This document shows, piece after piece, positions 1 through 11,989 of a stretch of 64,000 nucleotides of DNA (positions are counted from its first letter, which is position 1; every line of letters begins with the position of its first letter). Position numbers and translations under genes: made by a program. The notes under the pieces are model-generated. The model was not told where the DNA came from and ran no database searches. It saw only the letters and a program-made list of their open reading frames with translations. The stretch is from Cristatella mucedo (lineage: Eukaryota > Bryozoa > Phylactolaemata > Cristatellidae). The stretch is from NCBI GenBank assembly GCA_009760855.2, contig WPIO01000008.1, positions 62,001-126,000 on the forward strand, in the 5' to 3' direction.

Positions 1-24
1 AATTCGTGGTATGTGCGCATCGGC

Positions 25-205
25 GACCATTGTTGGCACACTAGTGAAGGCTTTTGCTCATCACGACCTCGGTCCTGAGGTCGTGGGTTCGAATCCTGAG
101 GCGAGCGATCCCTTATTTCAGCTGAATGCAGTCGTAATAGCGTTTGAACCTCTTCTGAGGCTAGACAAAAAGAGGCCAATAAATCAGCTAGTATTTCTTA
201 ATCTA
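25..205 (+). mobile_element. tRNA-derived SINE, family 1, copy 1
   Basis: The head has an A-box-like stretch (GGCACACTAGTGAAGG) followed by a Pol III B box (GGTTCGAATCC). The body then matches two other copies in this window (17372 and 22991): GGCGAGCGAT, a middle block, AAAAAGAGGC, and an end near AATCAGCTAG. It is more diverged than the other two. The boundaries are approximate. Confidence 0.75.
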
Positions 206-384
206 TGTAGTGGGGGCTAACCTGAAAGTAGAGCAGCGAACGTGCAGCCCCTACCAGCTAGTGGCTGGGCACAGTGGCGGGCGAGGATCCAATGAAGCAT
301 TGGGTTGTGGCAGAAGAGCTGCGAGCTATTCCTCAAATGGTAATTTTTTACAGTGATGAAGAATCGGAAGTCGGTTGGAGTGAC

Positions 385-490
385 CGGAACAGTTTATTCT
401 GATTTCGTGGGCTCGTGCCCCAAGGCATATGTGAAGCGCCTGAATAGAGATTAAGTTCTCTTGGGGCGCTGTATAAATGAATTATTTAAA
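385..490 (+). mobile_element. tRNA-derived SINE, family 2, truncated copy
   Basis: Starts near a B-box-like GGGCTCGTGCCCC and continues into a 3' tail (AAGCGCC, GAGATTAAGTTCTCTTGG, GGCGCTGTATAAATG) nearly identical to the fuller copy at 15127. The tail resembles the 3' end of the family A LINEs in this window. Confidence 0.65.
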
Positions 491-784
491 TTGTATTTAA
501 ATCAACATTATCACAGTGGGAACTCCTCTAGCCATGTCGATTGGTCGATTACCGCAGCACTAGTTTGAGCCACATCGCGCCCACAGGTTCGACCGACAAT
601 ACATTTTCATCCCTATTGTTATAGACCGTTGGCAGCAAAAGCTTTGGTTCTGCATTGGTCTTCGTGACTGCCTAACTTACGTTTACATTTCTTATGCAAC
701 GGCATATTTTCTCCTGCTGCCTTATTAGGTTCACATATTCCAGCCTTCATGCACTAGTAATTTAATGCCACTCACTTCCACGTC

Positions 785-965
785 GACTGCCCACCTGACT
801 CAACTTTGCTTCTCTTTTTCTGTTTGTTTCGTGAGAAGAAATCTGTTGGCTACCGTATCCTTACCAAAGGCTGGTTATGCTTTCGAGAGGGCTATAAGAA
901 ACCCTCACGCCTATCACCCACTAACACCATGTAGCTACGGGGAGTCACAGACGGAAACACATAGC
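785..965 (+). mobile_element. LINE family B, 3' end fragment
   Basis: Matches the 3' end of family B copies at 20060-20260, 22550-22745 and 54300-54450. Shared landmarks are a TTGGCTACCG-type block, a GGCT..G block, and a GGAGTCACAGACGGAAA block just before the tail. It is 5'-truncated and has no coding capacity. Confidence 0.55.
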
Positions 966-1660
966 AATTCCTTATATCAAAACAATCTTACTGTAATCAT
1001 GGGACTTTCCCACATCTGTTCGTGCGGCTATCAAGTTACAGCTAAGCAATTTTCTGGTGTTTGTTTCAGGCATCCCCTGGCTAGCCTTTTCAAGTTATAG
1101 TCAGGATGTAGCACTAAAATAAGATGCTATCTTACGCTCTACTCTAGACATTTTGTTCTAGCTCATGCGTGGTTGGATATCGCGTTCAATTCCTTACCGG
1201 GTCGTTACAAAGCCTTGGAAAGAACTATAATTTCTGTACAGCAAACGTAGGTCTCAAACTTAAGAGTACTTTTGTATGGTGCTATTTACTTCCCTGCCAA
1301 ATCAGCTTGCAGATCAAAGGCATAGCTTTATTTTCTGCTACTAAAGCAAGTAATAATTGCCTTAGCCTTTCCAAGTCGTCATTGGTAAGTCAATTAAGGC
1401 TGGAATGTATTCCGGCAATTTTCAGGATGGTATGTCAGGATTATCTTAGCAGTGTCCATTCACTTTTGCTGTGGTTTAGCCGTCTCGCAAATGAGAGAAA
1501 GAAATCGAGCACATACATTTCGAATTTACTCCTATACATTGTATGTACATGTAGAAATATTATTGCCTGTTTCCATCTTCGTGTCATCATCAAACGAAAT
1601 TGCTTTCCTGTGTTGCAACCGAAACCAGCACCCAAAAGAAATTAGTTTCCTGTGTTGCAG

Positions 1661-1777
1661 TGCAGGGAGTGAATCAGGCAGGAACATATCGATGCCAGCT
1701 TCGGAGAGGGGCTTGCACACCTTCACCTGCCACCACCTGCATAAATGTTTTGGGTGATGTCTCACTGAAAGTGTACG
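1661..1777 (+). CDS. Adhesion GPCR exon: C-terminal half of an Ig-like domain
   Basis: The frame carries GVNQAGTYRCQL, the classic Ig F-strand motif (acidic or polar residue, x, G, x, Y, x, C), and ends in a G-strand-like VSLKVYG. The acceptor is TGTTGCAG at 1660, with an alternative CAG at 1665. The donor is G|GTAGGT after 1777, phase 1, which fits the next exon at 4357. The first Cys-containing half of the Ig fold was not found upstream, so either an exon was missed or the gene extends beyond the window. Assignment to this gene is inferred from strand and phase. Confidence 0.65.
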
Positions 1778-4356
1778 GTAGGTCCTGGCTGCTCATGACC
1801 CAAGCACGTAAAAACACTGTCTTCCTTGAATAGACAAAATAATAGCAGCGTCTGACCTGCGGATCTGTCTGCCTGCTATGGAAAGGAATCCATGTACTTG
1901 AATGCTAGCTTATTGTTGGCTCACACTTCATCGTGTTGCAAGTCCCTTGTCTTTTGACGGGTCACTCCGGCTGCATCATCTTTCGACTATCAGAGTTATG
2001 GATACTTACTGTATGCTATGCAGGCTGGTCTGGAGGCTAGTTATGAATATACAAGGAAGTGTGCCCTTATAAACCAACAAAACCAGTGTAAGGGCATTTA
2101 AGTGCAAGTCCAGCACCGGCCACAGCTGCCAAGTCAAATAGAAAAAGCCAACGTTCATCGATGGTTAAAACGTAGGTAGAGATTAACCGACCAGTGATGA
2201 GGACTGCACAATCTGTCACCCTCGAGTGAAGCTTGACACTGCCCGACTTTACTGCGAGAACAGAGTTTCCCTAAACAAAATTAAATACTGTCGTAGCAAA
2301 GCTTCTAAAAGATTTCCAAGGTGAGTTTACCTTGGTACACAGAAACCTGAAGGAAGTTGGAATTCGCCAAACTGCTGCTGTGTCCAAAGTAGCCAGAAGA
2401 AATAGCACGAGCTTAAGTATTAACATAATTTGATTTAACTGCCAAGGCATGGCTGCAACTACCAATCATGAGTGTATCATTGTTTAATGTTCGGCTTAGC
2501 AGTCCATGAAGGTAGCTTGACATTGTCTTACTGTGAATAAGTAAAGTTTCCACGGAAGAGAGCTCATTTACTCTTTTCCCTGTGCATATCAGTCATTGCG
2601 ATGCGCGTTGACGATTCGTGGCTCATCGTTATGACTGCACAAATGACAAAATGACCATTGACATAGCGGCTCTCCAATGACGATGATGCGACAATGAGTG
2701 CCTCTCCTCACTCACTTGGTGCCTGTGCTAACTTAACTGCTGAGATCACGACGTTAAGCTTGAAGAACATTTAAACGGCAATCAACAATTTGCATTGCTA
2801 CGTCAAAAACGGCCAGATGGCCATTGCAACCCCGGGCACAGCTTAGCTCTCTTCCATGTTCTGCAGTTCAATAAGCTGATTCCGTTCCTAGATTGCGTCA
2901 AGTGTGCTACTGCAGCACTAGCGATAAGTTTAGCACTAGCATTAAGTTTTTTCTTAGCAAGGCTTACCAAAAGCCTAATGAGCTCCAGAATATATTCTGC
3001 GGCTAGCACATCTGTAAAGTGCCAAAAATATATTACATTCAAGGAGGTTTTCACAAAAAGTGTGCGATTATTTTTATTGTTAGCACAATAGTTTTCTCTC
3101 GAAGTGGAAAAAATGGAGAGGTTTACCTTATCGCTTATGAGCAGTTGACGATGCAAGCAGAAAGACAGATAGCTATGAATGGCAGGCGGAAATGAAGTTT
3201 TAGTTTCTCGTCAGCTGTAAGCTTCTCGGAGGCAGCATGGCTGCACACTGCTGAGGACGACTCACTCCACAGAATGCGGCAATCGCTGAGCGAGAGCCGC
3301 ATCCAAGAGTAAATCCATCAGCTGCAAAAACGTGGCGTCTGCATTTTTTAAGAAGGTCCGAGAATTTTATCGCGAGAAAATCCGAGCACACCTACTAGGC
3401 TCGAGTCTGACAAGTATGCATGCTCTGTTTATATCTCTGTGTGGAGTTCCATAAAGACTCATTTCTAAGAGGCACACATTACTTGGCTATGAAAATACGA
3501 TTTCATGTCGCATTTGTTATAAAAGCTGCCCTGAATTACGGTTCTTCCGAAGAAATTTGCTTCCAACTCACCAGACCTGAACTGAATCCACCCCTTGCAA
3601 CTGCTAAGCTTTTATTTCGATGCTATGATTTGATTCGATGTTATTCGATTTTATGGCCGAAGCCCAGTCAATGCTCTGCCTAACAAAATTAAAGTGCCCG
3701 GACACCTTAGAGACATTCGTGTTTAGGCTTTGATTGATAAAGGCATGAGCCTTCTAGGGTAGGGCTGAAGATGCCTGAAGTCGCACGAGCAGACGCGACC
3801 TAAGTTATACTTGCCATACTTTTGGCGAACTGCAGGTTGATTACAAGTAGCTGTTCTTTGGTGGTACTCAGCTCTTGTGTCGCTACAGGGATGTAATGTG
3901 ATGTAATGTATCGTCGTCAGTAGCTCCGAAAAGTCACAAAGACTATGCTGGTGCTATGCTGGAGAGCATTTTGTAGTCCACTTTTAGCCAAAGTGACTTT
4001 CGGTGCTTATAGCGTAGCCGACAGACTTCTTCTCACGCATCAAAGAGAAAACGAGAAGCATAGCAGAATCGGGAAAGCAGTTGAGGTATTGAGATCGTGG
4101 AAAGGGTGTGCCATAGTTGGCAGTGGGAAAGTAGTTATCGCACTGTTTAAGTAGTCACAGTGAAGATTGCAAAGGAATACCGGAAACTATGGCAGATAAA
4201 TCAAGTTAAGATCCAAATCAAGCTTGGAGTAACTTGATGACACATGTCTAGTGCAGCGAGGAAGTCGATAGTGGCTCCCCACGTGAAGACGTGCTTTATC
4301 AATCATACATGTTTATTTTTGAGGAAACGTATAACGTGCTCTCGTTGCTACTTCAG
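1778..4356 (+). other. Intron, no other gene
   Basis: About 2.6 kb between the Ig-like exon and the next exon. Apart from a reverse-strand LINE family B fragment near the end I see no coding exon, RNA gene or clear repeat. A short phase 1-1 exon could be hidden here. Confidence 0.5.
3957..4145 (-). mobile_element. LINE family B 3' end, reverse strand
   Basis: Read on the - strand this matches the 3' end of family B (compare 54180-54380). It shares the order of the TGCCAACTATGGCACA-like, CTTTCCC, TCTCTTTG and GTCGGCTACG blocks. A second reverse copy is at 26395. Confidence 0.5.
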
Positions 4357-4516
4357 GCACCGTGCAAACGGTAGGCTGGATAGGTGTGAGCAACGCTATC
4401 ATCGTTGCCATTGTCGACAGCGACACTCTTCTTAAATACGCTGTCACAGCAACGTCAGACGTTTCAGAATACATCAAAGTTTTCCTCGGATTGAATGAAA
4501 TAAGCAACAATTTCAG
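4357..4516 (+). CDS. Adhesion GPCR exon: unrecognised beta-rich domain, part 1
   Basis: Acceptor CTACTTCAG, phase 1 in; donor TTCAG|GTACGC, phase 2 out. The frame reads from TVQTVGWIGVSN through alternating hydrophobic residues to LNEISNNF, with no stop. It joins in phase to the exon at 5166 (AG+A gives Arg, then NEAGFQGG). The two exons give about 104 residues with alternating strand-like segments and a single Cys. I do not recognise the family; an Ig- or FN3-like sandwich is possible. Confidence 0.6.
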
Positions 4517-5165
4517 GTACGCTTGCTGTCTCACATCAAAACCAAACTAGTGCAATTTCCTTACGAGTTACTTAGCCTCAGTGTGACTCGGAACACTAAT
4601 ATAATTGCTAAAACTTAGTTATGTTAGGACGCTATAAAATGTATTAGTTAGGCATTCATTGTTATCATGTTCAGATACTTAACGGGCTGTTTTTATTTAT
4701 CCACAACCCAATTCTTGAATGTTAGTTCAGTGTCTTGAACCAATGCTATATCAGCGATTTATGAAAGTTGTGGTGTTATTGCATTGGTGACTGATGGTGA
4801 TTCGGAACCGATTATATCATGATCATTTGTTAGGCAGAATACTAACCCCAACCTTTTTAATGGTGAGTGAGTTTGGCTCTGGGCATCGGACGAGAGTTAC
4901 TTTAGGCTAAGTTTTAAGCTTATGCAAGTAACCTTCTGTGGTTTTTGAATAGACTGTTAAATGCTGACGATAGTATGAGAGCACGACCTCCACGTTTGAC
5001 GGCTACACTACTCCATTGCGGCATCTGGCACATCTTAGTAAAAATTCCAGGCTGGCATTCCTCATTACACGAGGCACTCATAGCAGATTATTAATGCGTA
5101 GGTGTAGATGCCCGTTGCTAGTCCATATTGGCTGCCGGCCGACTAATTTTTTCTTTGTTGCTTAG

Positions 5166-5317
5166 AAACGAAGCTGGCTTCCAAGGTGGCTTGTGCACAG
5201 TGACTGGCTCCGGGCGATACACGTTCACAAGAGCAGACAACGAGGCAAGCCTGCGGGTCGAGGTCTCAGTGCCGCTCCATTCGAAAGAGAGCAGCTCTGT
5301 GACGATGCAAGTGCTCG
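5166..5317 (+). CDS. Adhesion GPCR exon: unrecognised beta-rich domain, part 2
   Basis: Acceptor GTTGCTTAG, phase 2 in; donor CTCG|GTAGGT, phase 1 out. The frame includes GGLCTVTGSGRYTFTRAD and ASLRVEVSVPL, which look like beta strands with turns. The phase 1 exit matches the phase 1 entry of the first stalk exon at 8494. The domain sits between the Ig-like end and the mucin-like stalk. No family was recognised. Confidence 0.6.
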
Positions 5318-5583
5318 GTAGGTGTGAGAATCCGAGGCAGCGCCAATGAGTACTAATCGCCCAACGAAGGGGACCCGTGGGAGGTGTGAGAGAAACGACT
5401 TTGATGGGAGACGGAGAGGATCAAGGTTTTCTAGTGAAACGCTTCGTGCACTTTCAGTCTTGTACCGTACCGTTGCAATTGAAGCACAATCTTTCAGCTA
5501 TCTTCAGAATTGACAGCATTAGGTCGATTGAAGAAGACTAGCCGAGGATCCACAAGTGTGCTGAATGACACGCCGGCAGTTGG

Positions 5584-5665
5584 CTCTCTCTCTCTCTCCT
5601 CTTTCCCTTCATGTCTATCTTTCGCTCTCTCTGTCTCTCATTTTATACCTCTCTCTCTTTCTCTC

Positions 5666-5719
<54 letters not shown>

Positions 5720-6165
5720 TCCCTCTCCCTCTTTCCCTCACTATGTCTCACTCGTTTTATCTGTCTCTCTGCCTCCGGCTGTCTGTCTGACTGTCTGCAT
5801 GTCTTTCTGTCACTCCGCCCCTCTCTTTCTCCACCTCTGTCCGTCTGTCTGTCTGTATGTCTGTCTGTCTATCTCTCTCTCTCTCTCTCTCGCGGTTTCT
5901 CACTCTCTCTCTGTCTTTCTTTCTCAGTATCTCTCTTTGTTCCGTCTCTCACCGTTCTTCTCTGTTATCTTTTGATGTCTCACTCTATCTCTCTCTCTCT
6001 CTGTCCCCCTGTCCCTCTCTCTGCATTTTCCTGAGTTATCCTGTCTATCTGTCTCTCTTTTCGTCTCTCCCAGCTTCTGTCTTTCTGTCTGTTTGTTTCT
6101 TTCTCTCCCTCTCTCTCCCTATTTCTCTCTCGATCTGCCTCTCTATGTCTGTCTCTCTGTCTCTG

Positions 6166-6208
<43 letters not shown>

Positions 6209-6240
6209 GCTCTGTCTCTGTCTCCGTATCTCTCTCCGTC
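5584..6240 (+). repeat. Compound (CT)n / (CTGT)n microsatellite
   Basis: About 650 bp of nearly pure pyrimidine on the + strand: CT dinucleotides mixed with CTGT and CCCT variants. It lies in the intron between exons at 5166 and 8494. Ser/Leu-rich readings here (and Glu/Arg-rich on the other strand) are low complexity, not genes. Confidence 0.95.
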
Positions 6241-8200
6241 CATTCGTGAAAATTGTATTTGAATCACGAATGATGATCAATAGCACCGGTCAGCACGACA
6301 TAGGTCGTCCAGAATTAGTTATCATTTTCTAAATGTACTTCACGAATGATGATTTATGATACATTTTTTGGCTTTGGCCCGTCGGATTGGTAGATTTAGT
6401 TAATCAAAGATTAGTTGCATTTTAACAATAAGTATTAAGTTCAATGAGAGTGGCTTTCAGTAGGTTAACTTGCTACAGTGACTTCTTGTGATAAACTTAT
6501 GTGTTTTATAGAGCATTAAGTCTGTTTTCATGAGACATAGGTAGTTGTATACATGAATGAATATTTGAGATTTCCAATGTTAAGGGTCTGTAAGAATTCT
6601 CCACATATATTCTGCTACACCAAAATTGATGTTCTCTTAGTTTGCTATTCAAATGATTTAACGTAACTTATTACTAAGTCGTCGCACCGTGACGGTTGCC
6701 ATCTTCAAGTAGAATAATATTCCCCTTCAGAATTACGAGCCACCAGAAGCCAACATTTTAAGCGCACTACTAAGGTTAAGGAGTCAGTTATCTCTTAGAG
6801 CCTTCTAGCAGGTGCTGAGAGTGTTGCTTGAATAATATCTCCTTTGTCTGAATATGCATCCCTGATGGCTGAGCTTTCCCTATCATCCCGCTGCATCTGA
6901 AAAATCTGCAGCGAATCTAAGTTTCCTCTGTGAGGTAAACGATAGCAGCTCAGCCACACGTAGCTACAAGAACCCACAATATCTGGAGTGAAATGGGCTG
7001 CAATATTCATTCAATCGTTCTTCGTTTGCAACAATTGTAAGCCTCCTAGAAAGAGATTGAGTTCTCCAAGGGTAATTTTCAAATGTATGACTACTATTAT
7101 TATAATTTGTATTCATTGGGCAAGTTCACGACGGCTAGACAAATGATAATAATAATTGGCTATTGGGCTAAAATTAGCTAGTAAAACAATTGAACTGCCA
7201 GAACATAAGCCGAATTATATGAAAAACTGAAATGCCAGGCGCATTTTTGTGAAACTGTTATTTGCATGAGCATCGCTGAAGTTGTAATTGCCCGTTCGAG
7301 TGTGCAGAGGTGGAGAAACAATATCTGGAGAAAGTTCTCAATTACTTCAAAAAGGAGCTGTTTAAATCAATACAACTCTGAGATGGGAGTAAAGTCAGTT
7401 TAAGAGAGAATCCAATGTCCTGCTAATAGATGCAACGCCGCAGACACAACACTGGGCATTGGTATTTTTCATAGTGTGTGTGATTACTCAGTTTTCCTTC
7501 TCGTAAAATTTAAAAGCTAAACAATGAAAGTTCCTAAAAATATAATTGACACTAAGCATTACACACACCAGCTTTAAAGCGATCAGTAAATAATTTATCA
7601 ATATGATACAATCATTAAAAACTTCAGTTTCCTATTAATTGAACCCAGGGTGATTTCGGCATAAAAAGTTGTAATTAAAGCGAGTACACTCAAACTGTAA
7701 ACAATTTTTCATTTTTGCTGATTCAGTTGATCGTGACGAATTGGAAGTCGTAGACTCATGCCGTTTTATAGCCGTAAACTGTTGAAGTGTTTAAAGGCCT
7801 TCCTAAAATTTTCACATTTTCTTATTGTATTCACATAAACTACGTTAAGAAGTTATTAAATTTTAAAATGAAGCAGTGGGTTTTGGCTAATCCTTAAAAT
7901 TCTGGTGACAACTTAAAGTCAAGATAAGTCGTCATAGCCTAGTTTAGGAGCAGTTAACGAACTCCTTGCAAGTTCGTTACCCAGAGTTCTGAGTTGAGAG
8001 AGGAAGCGTGCCATCCGGATTAGAGTTCTACTCCTTTTTAAAGCGGAGTCTGTGGAGATGTGGCGCGCTATTAGCCTTCGGGTTTTATGCAAAAAAACTC
8101 AGAGCTCGAGCGATTTATGATGCTTAAGCTTATGCCCCTTTGCTTTTCTATTGACTAAAGATAAAGTTACTTATGTACACGTATGAGTTTGAATCATGCA
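6241..8200 (+). other. Intron with a LINE 3' tail, otherwise empty
   Basis: The block at about 7031-7105 (CCTCCTAGAAAGAGATTGAG, TTCTCC, then an ATT-rich tail) is a worn 3' end of a family A LINE. Nothing else recognised. Confidence 0.5.
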
Positions 8201-9130
8201 GTTGGCATCGGTTGAAATCGGTGCGTGATATGCACTTGCTCACCAATATTCCTCTAGCAAAACATAATTTAGCTCTTTCTCTTCCACGACAATGTTTTGA
8301 AACGTTTGTTAAATGACTGAAAACTGCTCATCAGTGCTGGGCGTGAATGAGGCATGTAAAAAGTTGTACTTTATCCGTAAATTGTAGGGTGTGATTGAAC
8401 AAGAATCGAACATCTATTTTGACGTGCTTCACATGGTTCGTGTATAAGTTCTCATTTAAATTCCTTGGCCGTATCACTTTCTTTTTTACCTAGTTCCGGC
8501 AACAAATAGTGAAGCTATACCAATGGTCCCAAGCGGTTCGTTGAACTACGGCACTACAAGTGAGTTTCTCTAAGACAAGACTTGCTTGTTTTTCTCCATT
8601 CATCATACTGTCTCACCTGATGTGTATCAATGCAGTTTATATAAGCATATTATGCTAGAAAATAGTATTCAGTAGTTCCATTTAATCACTTCGTTTCTGA
8701 TTAGACCGAGGATTAATAAGTAGTGAGGGATTCTCAGTTTTTGGCACGGGAATAATGTTTGAATGCAAAGCTAAAAAGTCTTGCTTTGCTTTTTGAGCAA
8801 CCAAGATACTCCGGCCGGCTCTATAGATGCTTTAGTCGCGGATTTTTAATTTTGGAAGCAGCTTTATTTGTTAAAGTAGCTTAAACCGCTTGATTAGCTA
8901 CAGCTAGAAGACAAGCAACTGAATTAGTTTAACAATCTTCTCTATATATTTATTTCTTTTGAAAAGCTTTAGAAGTTCCGGTATACTGTTTTATGCCGTG
9001 AGATAAACTAACCACTCGGCTGCCTGCCGGCATTGAGTATTTCTGTCGCGACGAGAAAAAAAACTGAATGTTATCGACGGTCCAAGCGATACAGCGCGCA
9101 AGAGCACTTATAGTGTGTACAACTAAATCC
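8200..9130 (+). repeat. Tandem duplicated block, unit 1 (stalk exon plus flanks)
   Basis: Homologous to blocks at about 11990-12830, 15480-16310 and 18700-19440 (continuing at 20271-20540). Shared landmarks are a TTTTGAAA region about 200 bp upstream of the exon, TTTTACCTAG at the acceptor, GTGAGTTTCTC at the donor, TGCAGTTTATATA about 75 bp downstream, GTTTCTGATTAGA further on, and a Gly/Cys-coding-like GCATTGA..TTCTG..GCGACGAGAAA end. Each unit carries one stalk exon. Confidence 0.8.
8494..8559 (+). CDS. Adhesion GPCR exon: Ser/Thr-rich stalk, unit 1
   Basis: Acceptor TTTTTTACCTAG, phase 1; donor ACAA|GTGAGT, phase 1. It encodes PATNSEAIPMVPSGSLNYGTT, one 22-residue version of the stalk repeat. 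It is 66 bp, a multiple of three, so it can be gained, lost or skipped without a frame change. It is paralogous to the exons at 12278, 15714 and 19067. Ser/Thr-rich extracellular stretches of this kind are usually O-glycosylated spacers. Confidence 0.75.
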
Positions 9131-9419
9131 AACCCGAGTTCTTGAGCCCGAGTCGTGTGGACTTACTTATATTAGGAATCTTGAAAGCAAAATAATATTA
9201 TTGATATTTTTAATAAACTTGAATTGCAATCAAGCGAGCTTATTAATATATTTCTAAGCTGTCTACATATTCTGAGAAGGACGCTTGGTCGAATGGCGTT
9301 ACTGCACATTGCTATAAACGTCGTTGGATGCGCAGCGTTATTCACACTTAGCTTGCCTTCTTACAAGCACATTTTAAACTTATCGCACCGCAGTAAGCGA
9401 CTCTCGACCAAGAGGACCT

Positions 9420-9625
9420 GAACAGCTTTTGTTCAGTCTCCCTTCTGCAGGTCTCTATCAAAGACAGCGAAATGAGTTTAGGCAGACCAACGTAAATCCT
9501 ATTTTAAGACCTCTATCATGACCTAAACCAGAATTAGTTGTATCATTTCCTGATGCATTACTCAGATAATGTAAAGTGTCTGTAAAAAGAATGAGTTCTC
9601 TGAGGGTGCTACGTTAAATGCATTA
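9420..9625 (+). mobile_element. LINE fragments (coding piece plus 3' tail)
   Basis: 9400-9530 resembles the start of the family B reverse transcriptase region (compare 17930-18060: GAGGAC, CAGTCTCCCTTCT, ATCAAAGACAG, GAGTTT.GGCAGA). 9571-9625 is a 3' tail of family A type (GTAAAGTGTCTG, ATGAGTTCTCTGAGGG). Both are decayed. Confidence 0.5.
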
Positions 9626-11340
9626 TTCACGGTATTACTACTTATACTGGCAGCCGGTTGTTTCAGCAAGTTGACGTCATTGGGGGCAATTGGAAAGGTT
9701 GAGAATTTTAAATATTTCACACTTTGAAAAACATATATTAAAGTATTTGTACATCAAAAAGTTATTATTTTATCAATTAAGAAACTATTAGGAAAATTCA
9801 TGCCTCTAAAACACGTTAATATCATGGGAAACGTTGGTCATATTTGTGGGGAACTAAGATTTGTCAACCTGAAGATACATAACACTTCTCAAATGAAGAA
9901 GGCATACAATCTTTACTTCGGATACAGCGTGGTCACCAAGACCAGCTTTGGCCCCTGCATACATGCTGTGCTACATGTACAGCGCAGCTTACACAATATT
10001 TGAATATCGAAGACTATTGATGCCGGCTGCAGTCCCCGCGGTCTGGAGGGAGCACGGAAACCAAATTAATTACTACTACTTCTTGGTTTCCCTTTTTTCC
10101 AGCCGAATAACGAAGCAAAACCAGTAGAGAGTAGCCTTTTAAAACATTCTGTCTGTATTAAGACCAGCTCCATATCGTGAGATACTTCCTATTCCGGAAC
10201 CTCGAGCAGAATATTCTCCTGATTTCATCTGATGAAGGAGGAGGAGCTGACAACCCCTTCTCCCGACGGACGCTTTAGCATGTAGTGATCCAGATTTCCA
10301 TAGTGCATCGCATCATCAACACCACACAGACTAATGCATAAAGAAGTGAATGACCAGGTTTGTGATTAGGACGTATCTAATAGGATTGCATACTTGCTAT
10401 AATTAAGACTCTAATGATGGAATCTTTTCGAAGAATAAGATGCCACAGTTGCGTTTTATCGGAAGTTCCGCGAGCACTTGGAGCCATTCTTCAAAAAAGA
10501 AAAGTTATCTAGTATTCCATCCCAAATTAAGGCCTCTTGAGCACCTTACAAATCAATCATGACCAGAAAGAATAAAGACTATGTGTCGACTATTCGAAAC
10601 TGAGCCTTAAGACTGTGCATTTGCACAGCGGAACCCGTCTTCAATCCATAGCAGTAGTGCAAAGCTACTGAATTTCCTTAAGAATGACAGGTGCATCTGG
10701 CACCTATTTGGTGATATGAAAGTAATTCCATTTTAATGTTACTGTAACTGAGACATACAAAATACACATGTCTCCAATGTGGGTGGGATAGGTGAGCGAT
10801 TGAATTGCACTACTTGCAGAAGAAACAGAATCGCTGTCAAAATGTAGCATTTGGATAGAAGAATATCTATCAACCAGCACTGGTAGACGCTCGGAAAATT
10901 TTGCCGTGACCCCTTCGCATCAAACTTGGCTAAATGAGGAACACCATGAAAGCCTTGGACCGCACTTCATCAGCTTTTAGATGCCAGCACGAAATGATCC
11001 CTCAACTAAGCAAAGCCAAGATTAAGGTGGGAGTTTTTTGGGTCCTCTGATTCGAAATGGGTTTAAATAATGATTGGTTCATCGAGAGGCAAGCAACCAA
11101 TGCTTATTGCCCAGTTCCTACAAACTTTCTCAGACATTTTAGGGTGAATCGATTCAAGAGACTAGTAGGAGAAATGCTGACGAATTATCAGAAGCGTGGC
11201 TGAAACATGTCTCTAAGGATTCACAATCTTCATTTCCATTGGAATTCCCATCCTTACAACCGTTTTATGGCTTAAATGAACGCGTTAACCGTTTTCATAA
11301 AGATATCGTAACCATTGAACAAAGACACCGGAAAATGGTG
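9626..11340 (+). other. Intron, nothing recognised
   Basis: About 1.7 kb. One small hairpin (GGAAACCAA / TTGGTTTCC around 10052-10090). No exon, RNA gene or named repeat seen. Confidence 0.4.
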
Positions 11341-11344
11341 TGCT

Positions 11345-11568
11345 CCAATCCTGCATGACTACTTTGGACACTACCTTTGCTGACACCGTGCACACTGCCA
11401 CATGCATGCCGACTCTGTGCATGTCAACCCTGACCGTGTATTCTTGTCGTCTAATGATCATGGTAGACTCACCATTCGATCGTGCTTCTCTTGCAGCAAA
11501 TTTAAAGTGCCTAGAAACAGATTGACTTCTATGAAGCCGCAGTAACAAATGTATTATTATTATTATCA
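11345..11568 (+). mobile_element. LINE family A 3' UTR and tail
   Basis: Matches the 3' untranslated part of the copy at 27253: ACACTGTGCATGCTGCCAC-like block, CAACCCTGACC, GCAGCAAATTTAAAGTGCC, AGAAACAGATTGA, and an (ATT)n tail. No coding part is left. Confidence 0.7.
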
Positions 11569-11989
11569 CACAGATATGCTCCTGGACAGTTTTACATGAG
11601 GCAGGCTCTAAAAAGTTAGTCTATGACTTAATTTTTTGCCATTATTAACTATTGGCCTAATAATACTGGCATGCATTTCGTGGTGTACGCACCACTGTAT
11701 TGCATATTATTATAAAAGAAGCGCCAATTTGGCTATTCGACAGTCAAGTTCATGTTCCAAATGTAAGAATTGATAATACCTGACTGTTTGTATCGCCCTA
11801 GTGTGACTTTTTACATTGTTGACCAATCGATATTCAGATATCTACGAGAAGAGGAAGCAGTGAAGAACACGGTTCTACTTCCATTCTAAATAATATATTT
11901 ATGACACTTATACTCTTGCCTCTTTGCTGTCCAGTACACAAACGGTTTAATTAACTGTACACATGCTATCACATGTGTCAGAATCAAGC

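Noticed and set aside
5510-6267. Long Ser/Leu-rich and Glu/Arg-rich open frames
   Set aside because: Artefacts of the CT microsatellite on both strands.
10052-10090. Small hairpin GGAAACCAA / TTGGTTTCC
   Set aside because: A 9-bp stem with an 18-base loop is expected by chance at this scale.
10218-10250. Possible hammerhead ribozyme core (CTGATGA)
   Set aside because: No matching GAAA core segment or stems were found.
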